Below, piece by piece: positions 18,451 to 27,278 of a stretch of DNA of 64,000 nt (position 1 is its first letter; every line of letters starts with the position of its first letter). The translations under genes and the position numbers were made by a program. The notes below the pieces were generated by a model. It did no database searches. It was given only the letters and a program-made list of their open reading frames with translations, and had not been told where the DNA came from. Location: contig NZ_FOZW01000002.1 of assembly GCF_900116195.1 (NCBI RefSeq), positions 1 through 64,000 of the forward strand, read 5' to 3'. This stretch comes from Alloyangia pacifica. GTDB lineage: Bacteria; Pseudomonadota; Alphaproteobacteria; Rhodobacterales; Rhodobacteraceae.

Positions 18451-18619
18451 TGACCTCGTCAAAGCGCGCGGCACATGGCTGGATGCGCGCTTGTGGGTGG
18501 CGACGGCGCGGTGGAGTCTGTCCGGGCGAGGAAGTCGACGAACCTGCGGACCGGTGCCCGTCGTTCTGAACGGAAGACAACTCATGCTCAAGGCTACGCC
18601 CGGCGCCCACCTGCACCAG

Positions 18620-18847
18620 GAGATGGGCGCCCCCGGAGCAGCAGCGATCAACATTGGATCGTTGACGCACACGGCGGCGGTGAACCCGTTGAGCCGTGAC
18701 ATGCCGGTGTGCGCCTTCGGCGCATTCACTCAGGATTTACACGCCCTGTCTGATTGGGGTGCGGACTGTGGAGCGATCAGCGTGGCAATGACGTCGACGG
18801 GCCCCTGCGGGACCCGGGCGTTCGAATGCCCCGAGGCCCGAGCTTAG
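18620..18847 (+). pseudogene. IS110-family transposase N-terminal remnant
   Basis: About 70 codons ending in TAG read AAINIGSLTHTAAV and FGAFTQDLHALSDWGADCGA then ISVAMTSTG, which is the start of IS110-type DEDD transposases (WAGIDVGS-EH-AAV, FGTFTADLHALADWL, VAMESTG). Catalytic Asp of IDVGS is changed to Asn, the Glu of MESTG to Thr, and the rest is gone. With the neighbouring fragment it fills the space between two metabolic operons. Confidence 0.7.
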
Positions 18848-18891
18848 CAAGCCAAACCCAGGGTCCGCGGAGCCGGCAGCCGCCGCTGCCG

Positions 18892-18921
18892 AAAAGCCGC
18901 CGCCCAGAGAGGGCGACGGCT
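18892..18921 (-). terminator. terminator of the formaldehyde dehydrogenase gene
   Basis: On the minus strand an 11-bp stem with one mismatch (18911-18921 with 18895-18905 region), 5-nt loop, followed by TTTT, 20 bases after the stop at 18941. Confidence 0.7.
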
Positions 18922-18940
18922 GGCCGGAAATCATCCTGTC

Positions 18941-20122
18941 TCAGGACGCAAGCAACCCGTGCGGATCGAGCACGAACTTCTTCGCCACGCCGCTATCGAA
19001 GCTCTTGTAGCCTTCGGCGGCCTGATCCAGAGGCATGATCGTCGCGTTGACGATGTCCGCGATCGGCAGACGGTCGTGCAGGATCGCCTGCATCAGCTGA
19101 CGATTGTACTTCAGCACCGGGGTCTGACCCGTATGGAAGCTCTGGGCTTTGGCCCATCCCAGCCCGAAGCGCATCGAGAGGTTGCCCGACTTCGCGGCGT
19201 CGTCCACGGCACCGGGATCCTCGGTGACATAGAGTCCCGGAATGCCGATACCGCCCGCGACACGGGTGATCTCCATCATCTGGTTCAGCACGATGGCCGG
19301 CTGTTCGCCTCCCGAGTGGCCGCGCGCCTCGAAGCCGACCGCGTCGATCGCCGCGTCCACTTCTGGAGAGCCGGTGATCTCGGCGATCATTTCCGGCAGG
19401 TTGTCGCCCTTCGACAGGTCGACCGGGGTGAAGCCCACCTTGGCCGCGTGAACGAGGCGTTCCTTGTTGAAGTCGCCGATCATCACCACGGCCGCGCCGA
19501 GGATGCGCGCGGAGGCCGCCGCGGCGAGGCCCACCGGGCCGGCACCCGCGACATAGACGATGGAGCCGACGCCGACGCCGGCCTGCAACGCGCCGTGAAA
19601 CCCTGTCGGAAGAATGTCCGACAGCATGGTCAGATCGCGGATCTTCGCCATGGCCTGGTCGCGGTCGGGGAACTTCAGCAGGTTGAAATCGGCGTAGGGC
19701 ACGGTGACGTAGCGGGCCTGGCCGCCGATCCATCCACCCATGTCGACGTAGCCGTAGGCGCCGCCCGCACGCTCGGGATTCACCGTCAGGCAGACGCCGG
19801 TATCGCCCTCGCGGCAGCAGCGGCAGCGCCCGCAAGCCACGTTGAACGGTACCGAGACGATGTCGCCTACCGTCAGCATCTCGACGTCCGAGCCGATCTC
19901 GATCACCTCTCCGGTGATCTCGTGGCCCAGCACCAGGCCGGGTTGTGCCGTGGTTCGTCCGCGCACCATGTGCTGGTCGGAGCCGCAGATGTTGGTCGAA
20001 ATGACCTTCAGGATGACCGCGTGCTCCAGCTTGCGCCCATCAGGGGCCTGAAGCTTCGGGTCGTCGATCTTCTGGACCTCGACGGCCCCCGGGCCGGTGT
20101 AAACCACTCCGATATTGCTCAT
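18941..20122 (-). CDS. fdhA: glutathione-independent formaldehyde dehydrogenase (zinc-dependent, FdhA type)
   Basis: A 393-residue zinc alcohol dehydrogenase that closely follows the Pseudomonas putida-type formaldehyde dehydrogenase, which oxidises formaldehyde with tightly bound NAD. Catalytic zinc ligands are Cys46 (NICGSDQH) and His67-Glu68 (LGHEITG); the structural zinc Cys are 97, 100, 103 and 111. The nucleotide fold shows GAGPVGLAAA. The insertions after the GYVDMGGWIGGQARY segment are typical of this subfamily and distinguish it from threonine or sorbitol dehydrogenases. GGGAGGAG lies just before ATG. It is monocistronic and ends at a terminator. Confidence 0.92.
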   Translation of the reverse strand: MSNIGVVYTGPGAVEVQKIDDPKLQAPDGRKLEHAVILKVISTNICGSDQHMVRGRTTAQPGLVLGHEITGEVIEIGSDVEMLTVGDIVSVPFNVACGRCRCCREGDTGVCLTVNPERAGGAYGYVDMGGWIGGQARYVTVPYADFNLLKFPDRDQAMAKIRDLTMLSDILPTGFHGALQAGVGVGSIVYVAGAGPVGLAAAASARILGAAVVMIGDFNKERLVHAAKVGFTPVDLSKGDNLPEMIAEITGSPEVDAAIDAVGFEARGHSGGEQPAIVLNQMMEITRVAGGIGIPGLYVTEDPGAVDDAAKSGNLSMRFGLGWAKAQSFHTGQTPVLKYNRQLMQAILHDRLPIADIVNATIMPLDQAAEGYKSFDSGVAKKFVLDPHGLLAS

Positions 20123-20804
20123 GTGCGTCTCCTCCCTAGGTCTTGCACGGGTGGGGCGCCGTATCCCGGCCTGCGGTCGAACCCGGGCCCCACCGGCAAA
20201 TGCATATCCAATGCACGCAGGGCCAGCTGCCGGGAAACGACATTGGCCCGAGCGCTTGCGACAGGGCGACCTCGGCGGCCAAGGTGGCGGCTAGAACTGG
20301 CGCGGTGCGGGTCAGGATCGCGCAGGCGGGGGGAGCGGCGATCCGGGCCGCGGGAAGACTCTGCCGGGGGAGGTGCGCGAACCCGGCGCCGCATTGTCGC
20401 GGAGACGGATGCGCGCGGCCCGCGGCCATGGCAAGGCGATCGCAGCGGTTCCGATCCACGTCCCGAAGGAATTGGGCGCAGGCCCCCCCCCCCTCGCAAT
20501 CCTCCGGCCGTGGAGGGCCGTCAGACTTCTTCGCCGCCCGGACGCGACCGGCGCGAGTGGGAGCCGACCCGCGCCGTCGTTGCCATGTTTACTGGACATC
20601 GCGCTGCATCCGGCCTAGCCTCGTCCTACAGACAGGAGGCGGCCACATGCCATTTCGCATGGACCCACATCGCACCCGCGGACCTGTCCCCGCCCTGCGG
20701 ATCCGTTCGCAGGGCTGACGGGACAGGCTAGCGCTCTCCCGGTCGGCCCGGGTCGTCCCGCAAGGGGACGGCCGCTTTGTACCCGACCGATAAGTGAGAC
20801 TGCG
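20123..20804. other. intergenic region without recognisable gene
   Basis: About 680 bases with several overlapping frames on both strands, none with family resemblance, a good ribosome site or coding-type base use. It contains a run of 11 C at 20483-20493, where sequencing error is possible. The promoter of the ABC-F gene is expected near its 3' end but I cannot point to it. Confidence 0.6.
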
Positions 20805-22319
20805 ATGTCCCTTCTGACCCTGAAATCCCTGTCCCTGACCCTTGGTGCTCCGCTCTTCGAGGGACTCGACCTGACCCTGAACCCCGGCGACAGGCTCGGG
20901 CTTGTTGCCGCGAACGGCCGTGGCAAATCCTCGTTGATGCGCCTGATCGCGGAGGGCGGTGCGCCGACCTCGGGCGAGATCGCCACGGCGCGCGGCCTGA
21001 AGGTGGCGCTGCTCGAACAGCAGGTGCCGGGCGCGCTGCTCGGCCAGAGCGTGCGCACCGCGGCCTGCGCGCGGCTCGATCCCGAGATGGTGGACTACGA
21101 AAGCTGGCGCGCCGAGATCGCGCTCGACGATCTGGGAGTGTCTGAAGAGCTGCGCGACCGCCCGCTCGGCGCTCTCTCCGGTGGCTGGCAGCGGCTGGTG
21201 CTGCTGGCGGGACTTGCCGTTACCGAGCCGGATCTGCTGCTGCTGGACGAGCCGACCAACCACCTCGATCTCGCGCGGATCGGCCAGCTGCAGGACTGGC
21301 TCGCCGCACTGCCCGCGCGCTGCGGGATCATCGTGACCAGCCACGACCGCGCCTTCCTCGACGCGGCGACCAACCGCACGCTGTTCTTGCGCCCCGGGGG
21401 GAGCCGTGATTTCGCCTTGCCCTATTCGCAGGCGCGTGCGGCGCTTGACGAGGCGGATGCGGCCGACGCCCGGCAGTTCGCGGGCGAGATGAAGCGCGCC
21501 AGACAGCTGCGTCAGCAGGCCGCGAAGCTGAAGAACGTCGGGGTGAACTCCGGCTCCGACCTGCTGACGGTCAAGAGCAAGCAGCTGCGCGAGCGGGCGG
21601 AGAAGCTGGAAGAGGCCGCGCGTCCGGCCCATGCCGAGCAGTCCGCCGGACGGATCCGACTGGACAGCAGCGACACCCACGCGCGGGCGCTGGTCTCCTT
21701 CGAGGCAGCGGATGTCGTGGCACCGGGCGGGCGGGTGCTCTACCGGATGCCGAAGATGTGGATCGCGCCCGGTGACCGGGTTGTGCTGCTTGGGCCGAAC
21801 GGTGCGGGCAAGTCCCGGCTGATCGAGGCGGTGCGCGCGGCCTGTCGCGGCAATGCGGGCCCCATCCGCACCGCCGCAACGCTGAAGGCGGGGGAGATGG
21901 GGCAGGGACTGGATCAACTCGACGGCTTTTGCAGTCCGATGGAAGCGGTCACCCAGCTCTCAAGCGGCGGGGATGCGCGGGCGCGGGCGGCGCTGGCCGG
22001 GGCGGGGATCGGTATCGATCTGCAGACGCGACCTCTCGATGCGCTCTCGGGCGGTCAGCGTGCGCGGCTCGTGCTGCTGATGCTGCGGCTCACGAAGCCG
22101 ACCCTCTTCCTCCTCGACGAGCCGACCAACCATCTCGACATCGAGGGGCAGGAGGCTCTGCAGGGCGAGTTGCTCTCGCAGGGGGCGGCCTGCCTGCTGG
22201 TGAGCCATGACCGGGCGTTCGTGCGCGCGGTGGCGACGCGGGTCTGGTCGATCGAGGCGGGAAGACTGGTCGAGCGCGACGATCCGGAGCCGGTGCTTGA
22301 GCGGCTGATGGCAGGGTAG
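20805..22319 (+). CDS. ABC-F family ATP-binding protein
   Basis: A 504-residue soluble protein with two ABC domains and no membrane part, the plan of the ABC-F family that acts on ribosomes. Domain 1 has a degenerate Walker A (AANGRGKSS, 35-43), signature LSGGWQRLVLLAG and Walker B LLLDEPTNHLDL. A charged linker helix (about 215-280) follows, then domain 2 with GPNGAGKS, LSGGQRARLVLLM and LFLLDEPTNHLDI. It is shorter than EttA or Uup (about 555-640), lacking a long C-terminal coiled coil. Translation factor or antibiotic-protection roles are both possible. Confidence 0.88.
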   Translation: MSLLTLKSLSLTLGAPLFEGLDLTLNPGDRLGLVAANGRGKSSLMRLIAEGGAPTSGEIATARGLKVALLEQQVPGALLGQSVRTAACARLDPEMVDYESWRAEIALDDLGVSEELRDRPLGALSGGWQRLVLLAGLAVTEPDLLLLDEPTNHLDLARIGQLQDWLAALPARCGIIVTSHDRAFLDAATNRTLFLRPGGSRDFALPYSQARAALDEADAADARQFAGEMKRARQLRQQAAKLKNVGVNSGSDLLTVKSKQLRERAEKLEEAARPAHAEQSAGRIRLDSSDTHARALVSFEAADVVAPGGRVLYRMPKMWIAPGDRVVLLGPNGAGKSRLIEAVRAACRGNAGPIRTAATLKAGEMGQGLDQLDGFCSPMEAVTQLSSGGDARARAALAGAGIGIDLQTRPLDALSGGQRARLVLLMLRLTKPTLFLLDEPTNHLDIEGQEALQGELLSQGAACLLVSHDRAFVRAVATRVWSIEAGRLVERDDPEPVLERLMAG

Positions 22320-22649
22320 GCCGCTGGGTGGTGGCGGGCCCGGTCTGGATTTTCGCCAGTCTGCGGGGGATGGCAAGTGCGTGTAGCCCGCGCGCTTCGG
22401 CGCAGCGCATCTGCTGCCTGTCCACGGCTCGAACGGCGCGGACCGGCGGAGGCAGGGTCAGGAAACGCGCTGCCGTCGAGCCCGGTTCCGACACGCATTC
22501 GGCACCGCGGGAACGGGCGCCTTTTTGCTGGGTCCTGCCGTTTTGCTAGGCGGCAATCGGCGCTTTTGCCTGCAGGTCCGACTTTTCGTGGATCCTCGGG
22601 CGAACCCGCCTCCGCTGCACCGGGTTGGCGTCTCAGGAGGACTAGATCC
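22320..22649. other. intergenic region before the PRC-barrel gene
   Basis: About 330 bases with no supported gene. GGAAC occurs at about 22509, as in -35 elements of the general stress sigma EcfG, but I do not find a matching -10 at the right distance. Confidence 0.4.
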
Positions 22650-23357
22650 ATGAAAAAGTACCTGTATATCACCGCCATCACTCTGCCTTTCGTCACCGGG
22701 CCCGTCTGGGGACAGGAAGCCACCATGTCGCCGACCGACGAGGCTCCCGCCGAGCAGATGGAAGGCCAAGCGCCGGAAGCTGGCGCTGACATGAATGCGC
22801 AAGCACCGGGCGCTGACACTTCGGCGCCGGGCTCGACCGACACTGCGCCCGCCGAAGGCATGGCGGGAGAGACGCAAATGGACGCGGCTCCGGCCGATGG
22901 AATGCAGGCCGAGACGTCCGATGGCGATGCCGCCGCGCCGACATCGGACGCCGTGGTGCCGCAGCAAGACAGCGCCGAGATGCTGGGTGACTGGCTGCTC
23001 AGCACCTCGGTCACATCGCCTGATGGCGAGACCATCGGCAGCATCAAGGATTTCATCATCACCGGGGAGGGGCAGATCACTGCCGTCATTCTGGGTGTCG
23101 GCGGGTTCCTTGGCATGGGCGAGAAGGACATCGCGGTCGACTATGATGAGCTGGACATTCAGTACGACGGCAACGCCATTCAGCTCGAGATGACGCGGGA
23201 TGAGGCGGACGCGGCTCCCGAGTACCAGTACCGGGACAAGCAGACCCCGCCGCCGGCTACCGGGGACGCGATGGGCGCGACCGGGACCGATATGAACAGC
23301 GGTACCGGGATGACCGGCGGCGAGGCCGGGACCGCCGGGACCGAGCTGACCGAATAA
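22650..23357 (+). CDS. exported PRC-barrel domain protein
   Basis: A 235-residue protein. ATG 22650 follows a strong CAGGAGG site and starts a signal peptide (KKYLYITAITLPFVTGPVWG, cleavage near residue 21). Residues 25-105 are an Ala/Asp/Glu/Met-rich low-complexity linker. Residues about 112-180 form a PRC barrel (LLSTSVTSPDGETIGSIKDF, ILGVGGFLGMGEKDIAVDY). The tail is Gly/Thr-rich. Such proteins are common in Rhizobiales and Rhodobacterales, often linked to stress; a precise role is not known. A terminator follows. Confidence 0.85.
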   Translation: MKKYLYITAITLPFVTGPVWGQEATMSPTDEAPAEQMEGQAPEAGADMNAQAPGADTSAPGSTDTAPAEGMAGETQMDAAPADGMQAETSDGDAAAPTSDAVVPQQDSAEMLGDWLLSTSVTSPDGETIGSIKDFIITGEGQITAVILGVGGFLGMGEKDIAVDYDELDIQYDGNAIQLEMTRDEADAAPEYQYRDKQTPPPATGDAMGATGTDMNSGTGMTGGEAGTAGTELTE

Positions 23358-23385
23358 CGACATCTGCTCACAGCTCTGGCCATTT

Positions 23386-23413
23386 GCGCCCGGCAGGCTC
23401 GCCTGCCGGGCGC
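23386..23413 (+). terminator. hairpin terminator after the PRC-barrel gene
   Basis: Perfect 12-bp GC-rich stem (23386-23397 with 23402-23413) and CTCG tetraloop, 28 bases after the stop codon. Only a weak T-rich tail follows. Confidence 0.65.
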
Positions 23414-23660
23414 GTCGTTCTGGGAGTCTCGCGGGTCAGCGAAATCGCGCTCCGGGCCCGGTGACTGCGGCCCGGAGGAGACCGATCTCCAGGGTTTCGG
23501 GCGCGGGAGTTGAAATCTGCCCCCCTGTTGATGTTATCATGCGGGCCTCGCGCACGCCGGATGCCAGGCCCGACGCGACACCCGTCCTGTTGAACAACTC
23601 CGATGGAGGCCCGTTATCGACGCTCATCTGCTCGCCGCCCTGATCCTGTCTCCCTTCGTT

Positions 23661-23870
23661 ATGGCCTTCTGCTACGCAGCTGTGCACGAATACCTGAGGT
23701 ACAAGGCGGAGGGCAGCGCGACCTATGGCCTGGTGTTCGACGAGGAGACGGGAACGTCCTATGTGACGGGTATCGGCGACGAGGCAGAGGCCTTCGATCC
23801 CGGGGAATTCAATCCCGATGACTACAACGATCCGGAGACAAACAAGTGGGATCGTGAGGCAAGGTTCTGA
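23661..23870 (+). CDS. small acidic protein, probably membrane-anchored
   Basis: From ATG 23661 a 69-residue acidic protein is read ([34 protein letters not shown]). The frame is open upstream and would add a hydrophobic stretch ([14 protein letters not shown]) that makes a good transmembrane anchor. A clear GGAGG at 23605-23609 stands 6 bases before codon ATC at 23616 in this frame, where no ATG, GTG or TTG exists. So either the anchor is translated from a rare start, or the start is 23661 without a visible ribosome site. No function is recognised. Confidence 0.55.
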   Translation: MAFCYAAVHEYLRYKAEGSATYGLVFDEETGTSYVTGIGDEAEAFDPGEFNPDDYNDPETNKWDREARF

Positions 23871-23941
23871 CACCGGCCTCCCGGCGCCGGGCTCAAAGGA
23901 GCCGAGGGGGCTCTGACGGGCCGGGCTTGGCGGAGGGAAGG

Positions 23942-24973
23942 ATGCGCAGCAGCAAGGTCATTCACGTCGTCTCATGCCATGCGGAGGGGGAGGTCGGTGA
24001 TGTCATCGTGGGCGGGGTCGCGCCGCCGCCGGGCGAGACGCTCTGGGAGCAACGCCGCTGGATCGCCAAGGACCAGACCCTGCGGAACTTCGTGCTGAAC
24101 GAGCCGCGCGGCGGCGTCTTTCGCCACGTGAACCTGCTGGTGCCGCCCAAGCTCCCCGAGGCGCAGGCCGCCTGGATCATCATGGAGCCCGAGGACACGC
24201 CGCCGATGTCGGGCTCGAACTCGATCTGCGTGGCAACAGTGCTGCTCGACAGCGGGCTGATCCCGATGCAGGAGCCGGTGACTGAGCTGGTGCTGGAGGC
24301 CCCCGGCGGGCTTGTGCGGGTCCGCGCCGACTGCGCCAACGGCAAGGCCGAGCGCATCCATGTCGAGAACCTGCCGTCCTTCGCCAGCCGCCTCGATGTA
24401 CCTCTGGACGTGCCGGGGCTGGGCGAAATCCGCATCGACACCGCCTTTGGCGGCGACAGCTTCGTGGTGGTCGATCCCGCGGCGCTGGGGGTCGCGCTGG
24501 TGGCCGACAAGGCGCGGGAGATCGCCGAGCTGGGCATCCGGATCACCAATGCCGCCAACGCGCAATACCGCTTCGAGCATCCCGAAAAGCCCGACTGGGC
24601 GCACCACTCCTTCTGCCTCTTTGCCGGCAAGGTCCGGCGTGAGGGCAATGAGCTGCGGGCGCAGTCCGTGGTTGCAATCCAGCCCGGCAAGCTCGACCGC
24701 TCGCCCACCGGCACGGCGGTTTCAGCGCGCATGGCTCTGCTGCAGGCGCGGGGCGAGATGGGGAGGGAGGACCGGCTGACCTGCGAGTCGATCATCGGGT
24801 CGGAGTTCACTGGGCGGATTCTCGGCACCACGAAGGTCGGCGCGCTCGACGCGATCCGACCTGAGATCAGCGGCCGCGCCTGGATCACCGGCACGCATCA
24901 GCACATGCTCGATCCGGGCGATCCCTGGCCGGGCGGCTACCGGCTCGCTGATACCTGGCCGAAGCTCTTCTGA
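23942..24973 (+). CDS. proline racemase-superfamily protein, trans-3-hydroxy-L-proline dehydratase-like
   Basis: A 343-residue member of the proline racemase superfamily. ATG 23942 follows GGAGGGAAG. The two catalytic positions, Cys and Cys in racemases and 4-hydroxyproline epimerases, are Ser90 ([14 protein letters not shown]) and Thr256 ([13 protein letters not shown]). Thr at the second position marks dehydratases of trans-3-hydroxy-L-proline, whose product pyrroline-2-carboxylate would be reduced to proline by the enzyme at 29531. Ser at the first position is not what I know of the characterised Cys/Thr enzymes, so activity is uncertain. It converges on the minus-strand hydroxyproline operon. 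Confidence 0.78.
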   Translation: MRSSKVIHVVSCHAEGEVGDVIVGGVAPPPGETLWEQRRWIAKDQTLRNFVLNEPRGGVFRHVNLLVPPKLPEAQAAWIIMEPEDTPPMSGSNSICVATVLLDSGLIPMQEPVTELVLEAPGGLVRVRADCANGKAERIHVENLPSFASRLDVPLDVPGLGEIRIDTAFGGDSFVVVDPAALGVALVADKAREIAELGIRITNAANAQYRFEHPEKPDWAHHSFCLFAGKVRREGNELRAQSVVAIQPGKLDRSPTGTAVSARMALLQARGEMGREDRLTCESIIGSEFTGRILGTTKVGALDAIRPEISGRAWITGTHQHMLDPGDPWPGGYRLADTWPKLF

Positions 24974-24980
24974 GAGGAAC

Positions 24981-25011
24981 GCCCCGCCGGAGGTCGGACC
25001 TCGGGTGGGGC
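24981..25011. terminator. bidirectional hairpin between convergent genes
   Basis: Imperfect 14-bp stem (24981-24994 with 24998-25011) with CGG loop, between the stop codons at 24973 (+) and 25023 (-). No long T run. Confidence 0.45.
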
Positions 25012-25022
25012 CTAGGCGTGAC

Positions 25023-26273
25023 TCAGAAACGATCGGCGCGGAACGGGGACAGGTCGATCCCCGGCGCGCGCCCGGCGCAGAGCGCGGTGATCAGCTGCGC
25101 GGTGCCTGCCGATTGCGTCAGGCCGAGGTGGCCGTGGCCGAAGGCGTAGATCACGTCGCGCGATTTGGGCGAGGCGGAGATCACCGGCAGGCTGTCGGGC
25201 ATCGAGGGCCGGAAGCCCATCCATTGCTTGCCCCCCGTAGGCTCGAAGCCCGAGAGGAACTTCGCGGTCTTCTCCACGAGGGTCTCGGCGCGCCTGTAGT
25301 TCGGCGGCAGATCGAGCCCGCCCAGTTCCACCGCGCCGCCGACCCGCAGCCCCTCGCCGATGCGGGTCACGACGAAGCCGTGGTCGCTGAAGGTGAGGTG
25401 GGTGCGCAGATCGAAGCTGGCCGTGGGGAAGGTGGTGTTGTAGCCGCGCTCGGTGTCGAGCGGGATGCTGTCGCCGAGCGTACGGGCAATGCGGTGCGAC
25501 CAGGCCCCGGCGGCGAGCACCACCTTGGCGGCGCGCAGGGTGCCGTTCGCGGTTTCGACCTCGACGCCGCGCTCTAGCGGGCGCAGGGCGCGTATCTCGG
25601 TGATCTCGATGGTGCCGCCTCGCGCGACGAAGGCCTCGGCGACATGGCGGGTCCAGAGCGCCGGATCGACGGTATTCATCCATTCGGGCGTGTAGCCGGC
25701 GTGGGTGAAGCGTCTCGAGACGCCGGGCTGGATCTCGGCGATGGCCTCGGGGCTTTCCAGCAGCTCGAATTTCACCCCATGCTGGCGGCGCAGCTCCCAG
25801 GACGGCAGGCTGGCCTTGTAGGAGGTCGCGCCCTCGTAGAGCTGCATCTGCCCTTCTCGGCGCATCAGCGGCTCGCCTGAGACCTGCGTGATCAGCCGCT
25901 CCTGCGCTGCCTGAGCGAGATGCATCAGTTCGGACTGCGCCTTGACGGCGGCGGCGTAGCGGTCCTTGCGGCTGGCGCGCCAGAACTTCAGCAGCCAGGG
26001 GGTGAGTTGCAGCGCGTAGCCGGGGCGCAGCGACAGCGGCCCCAGCGGGTCGAGCAGCCATTTGGGTGCCTTGCGCATGATCCCCGGGGTCGCCAGCGGC
26101 TCGACGTCCGCATAGGCGAAGGCCCCGGCATTGCCCACCGAGGTGCCTGCGGCAACGCCTGTCCGGTCGAGCAGGCGCACCGTGTGGCCCTCGGACTGCA
26201 GCGCCAGCGCGGCGGTGACACCGATGATGCCCGCGCCGATGACAAGAATTTCAGTATGCTCGGCCTCAGCCAT
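25023..26273 (-). CDS. FAD-dependent D-amino acid (probably D-hydroxyproline) dehydrogenase
   Basis: A 416-residue flavoenzyme of the DadA/DAO family. The FAD-binding fold opens with EILVIGAGIIGVTAALAL (residues 8-25), followed by the GTSVGNAGAFAYADVEPLATPG segment typical of DadA, and ends with YAFGHGHLGLTQSAGTA. In the hydroxyproline pathway this enzyme oxidises cis-4-hydroxy-D-proline to pyrroline-4-hydroxy-2-carboxylate. The assignment rests on the operon with the epimerase and deaminase. It follows the epimerase by 72 bases, with a terminator-like hairpin between. Confidence 0.85.
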   Translation of the reverse strand: MAEAEHTEILVIGAGIIGVTAALALQSEGHTVRLLDRTGVAAGTSVGNAGAFAYADVEPLATPGIMRKAPKWLLDPLGPLSLRPGYALQLTPWLLKFWRASRKDRYAAAVKAQSELMHLAQAAQERLITQVSGEPLMRREGQMQLYEGATSYKASLPSWELRRQHGVKFELLESPEAIAEIQPGVSRRFTHAGYTPEWMNTVDPALWTRHVAEAFVARGGTIEITEIRALRPLERGVEVETANGTLRAAKVVLAAGAWSHRIARTLGDSIPLDTERGYNTTFPTASFDLRTHLTFSDHGFVVTRIGEGLRVGGAVELGGLDLPPNYRRAETLVEKTAKFLSGFEPTGGKQWMGFRPSMPDSLPVISASPKSRDVIYAFGHGHLGLTQSAGTAQLITALCAGRAPGIDLSPFRADRF

Positions 26274-26301
26274 GGCGGACCTCGAAGTACGCGGAACAGG
26301 G

Positions 26302-26338
26302 AAAAATCCGCCGCGCCCCGGGGCTGGGCGCGCGGCGG
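26302..26338 (-). terminator. terminator-like hairpin inside the hydroxyproline operon
   Basis: On the minus strand a GC-rich stem of about 11 bp with a 2-nt bulge is followed by ATTTTT, just after the epimerase stop and before the dehydrogenase start. It could lower expression of the dehydrogenase or protect the 3' end. Confidence 0.55.
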
Positions 26339-26345
26339 CGGGGCA

Positions 26346-27278
26346 TCAGAGCTCGATACCGTGCTTGAACGGATCGGCAGGATCAAAGAGCAATTTGCTC
26401 TCGGCCATGACGTAGGCGCGGCCGGTAATCGAGGGGATCACGCCACCCTTGGGACCCGCAATATAGGACAGCCGGTAGCTGCTGCCGATGACGCTTTCCT
26501 GCACGATCTCCTCGCCCGCGCCGAGGCGGCCCGCGGCGGCGAGGCACGAGAGCCGCGCCGAGCTGCCGGTGCCACAGGGCGACCGGTCGTAGGCGTCGTC
26601 GGGGCAGAGCACGAAGTTGCGGCTGTGCACCTTGGCGCTGTCAGAGGGCCCGTAGAAGATCACGTGGTCGATCTCGCCGCCGTTCTCGCCCGCGATGCCC
26701 TGCGCCTTCAGCGCGGCACGGGTGGCGACGGTCATGTCGGTGAGCTGGCGGATGTTCGACGAAACGACCGGCACCGGGCTGGGATCGACGAGGAAGAACC
26801 AGTTGCCGCCGTAGGCCACATCGCCGGTGACCGTGCCGAGCCCCTCGACTTCGACCGAGACGTCCGCCTGCGTGCGGCGGCTCTCGACGTTGGTGACGGT
26901 GACGGTGTTGGCGTCGAGGACCTCGACGGTGACGACGCCCACCGGGGTCTCGATCTTGTGTTTGCCCGGACCGATCCTGCCCATATGCGCCAGCGTCACC
27001 GCAAGCCCGATGGTGCCGTGACCGCACATGCCCAGCACCGCTTCGGCGTCGAAGTAGATGACGCCGGTGACGCACTCCGGATCCACCGGCTCTACCAGCA
27101 GCGCGCAGACCATGGCGACCTGACCGCGCGGCTCGAGGCTGACCGAGCGGTAGAAGGCGCGGTGCTCGGTCGCCAGCTTGGCGGCGCGTTCGGCCAGCGG
27201 CCCGGACCCGAGGTCCGGACCACCCTCCAGGATCACACGCGTGGGCTCGCCCCCGGTGTGGCTGTCGATCACATGCAT
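26346..27278 (-). CDS. lhpA: 4-hydroxyproline 2-epimerase
   Basis: A 310-residue proline racemase-superfamily enzyme that converts trans-4-hydroxy-L-proline to cis-4-hydroxy-D-proline. Both catalytic cysteines are present: Cys85 (GMCGHGTIG) and Cys235 (DRSPCGTGSSARL). The start MHVIDSHTGGEPTR is the classic N-terminus, which fixes ATG at 27278; the frame is open further upstream but only as the shadow of the next gene. It overlaps the deaminase gene by 10 bases. Distinction from proline racemase rests on the neighbours and on SRNFVLCPDDAYDRSPCG-type context. Confidence 0.92.
   Translation of the reverse strand: MHVIDSHTGGEPTRVILEGGPDLGSGPLAERAAKLATEHRAFYRSVSLEPRGQVAMVCALLVEPVDPECVTGVIYFDAEAVLGMCGHGTIGLAVTLAHMGRIGPGKHKIETPVGVVTVEVLDANTVTVTNVESRRTQADVSVEVEGLGTVTGDVAYGGNWFFLVDPSPVPVVSSNIRQLTDMTVATRAALKAQGIAGENGGEIDHVIFYGPSDSAKVHSRNFVLCPDDAYDRSPCGTGSSARLSCLAAAGRLGAGEEIVQESVIGSSYRLSYIAGPKGGVIPSITGRAYVMAESKLLFDPADPFKHGIEL

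Noticed and set aside
20483-20493. Run of 11 C as a possible phase-variation tract
   Set aside because: It lies in a region without a gene; no reading frame is switched by it. It may be a sequencing-length uncertainty.
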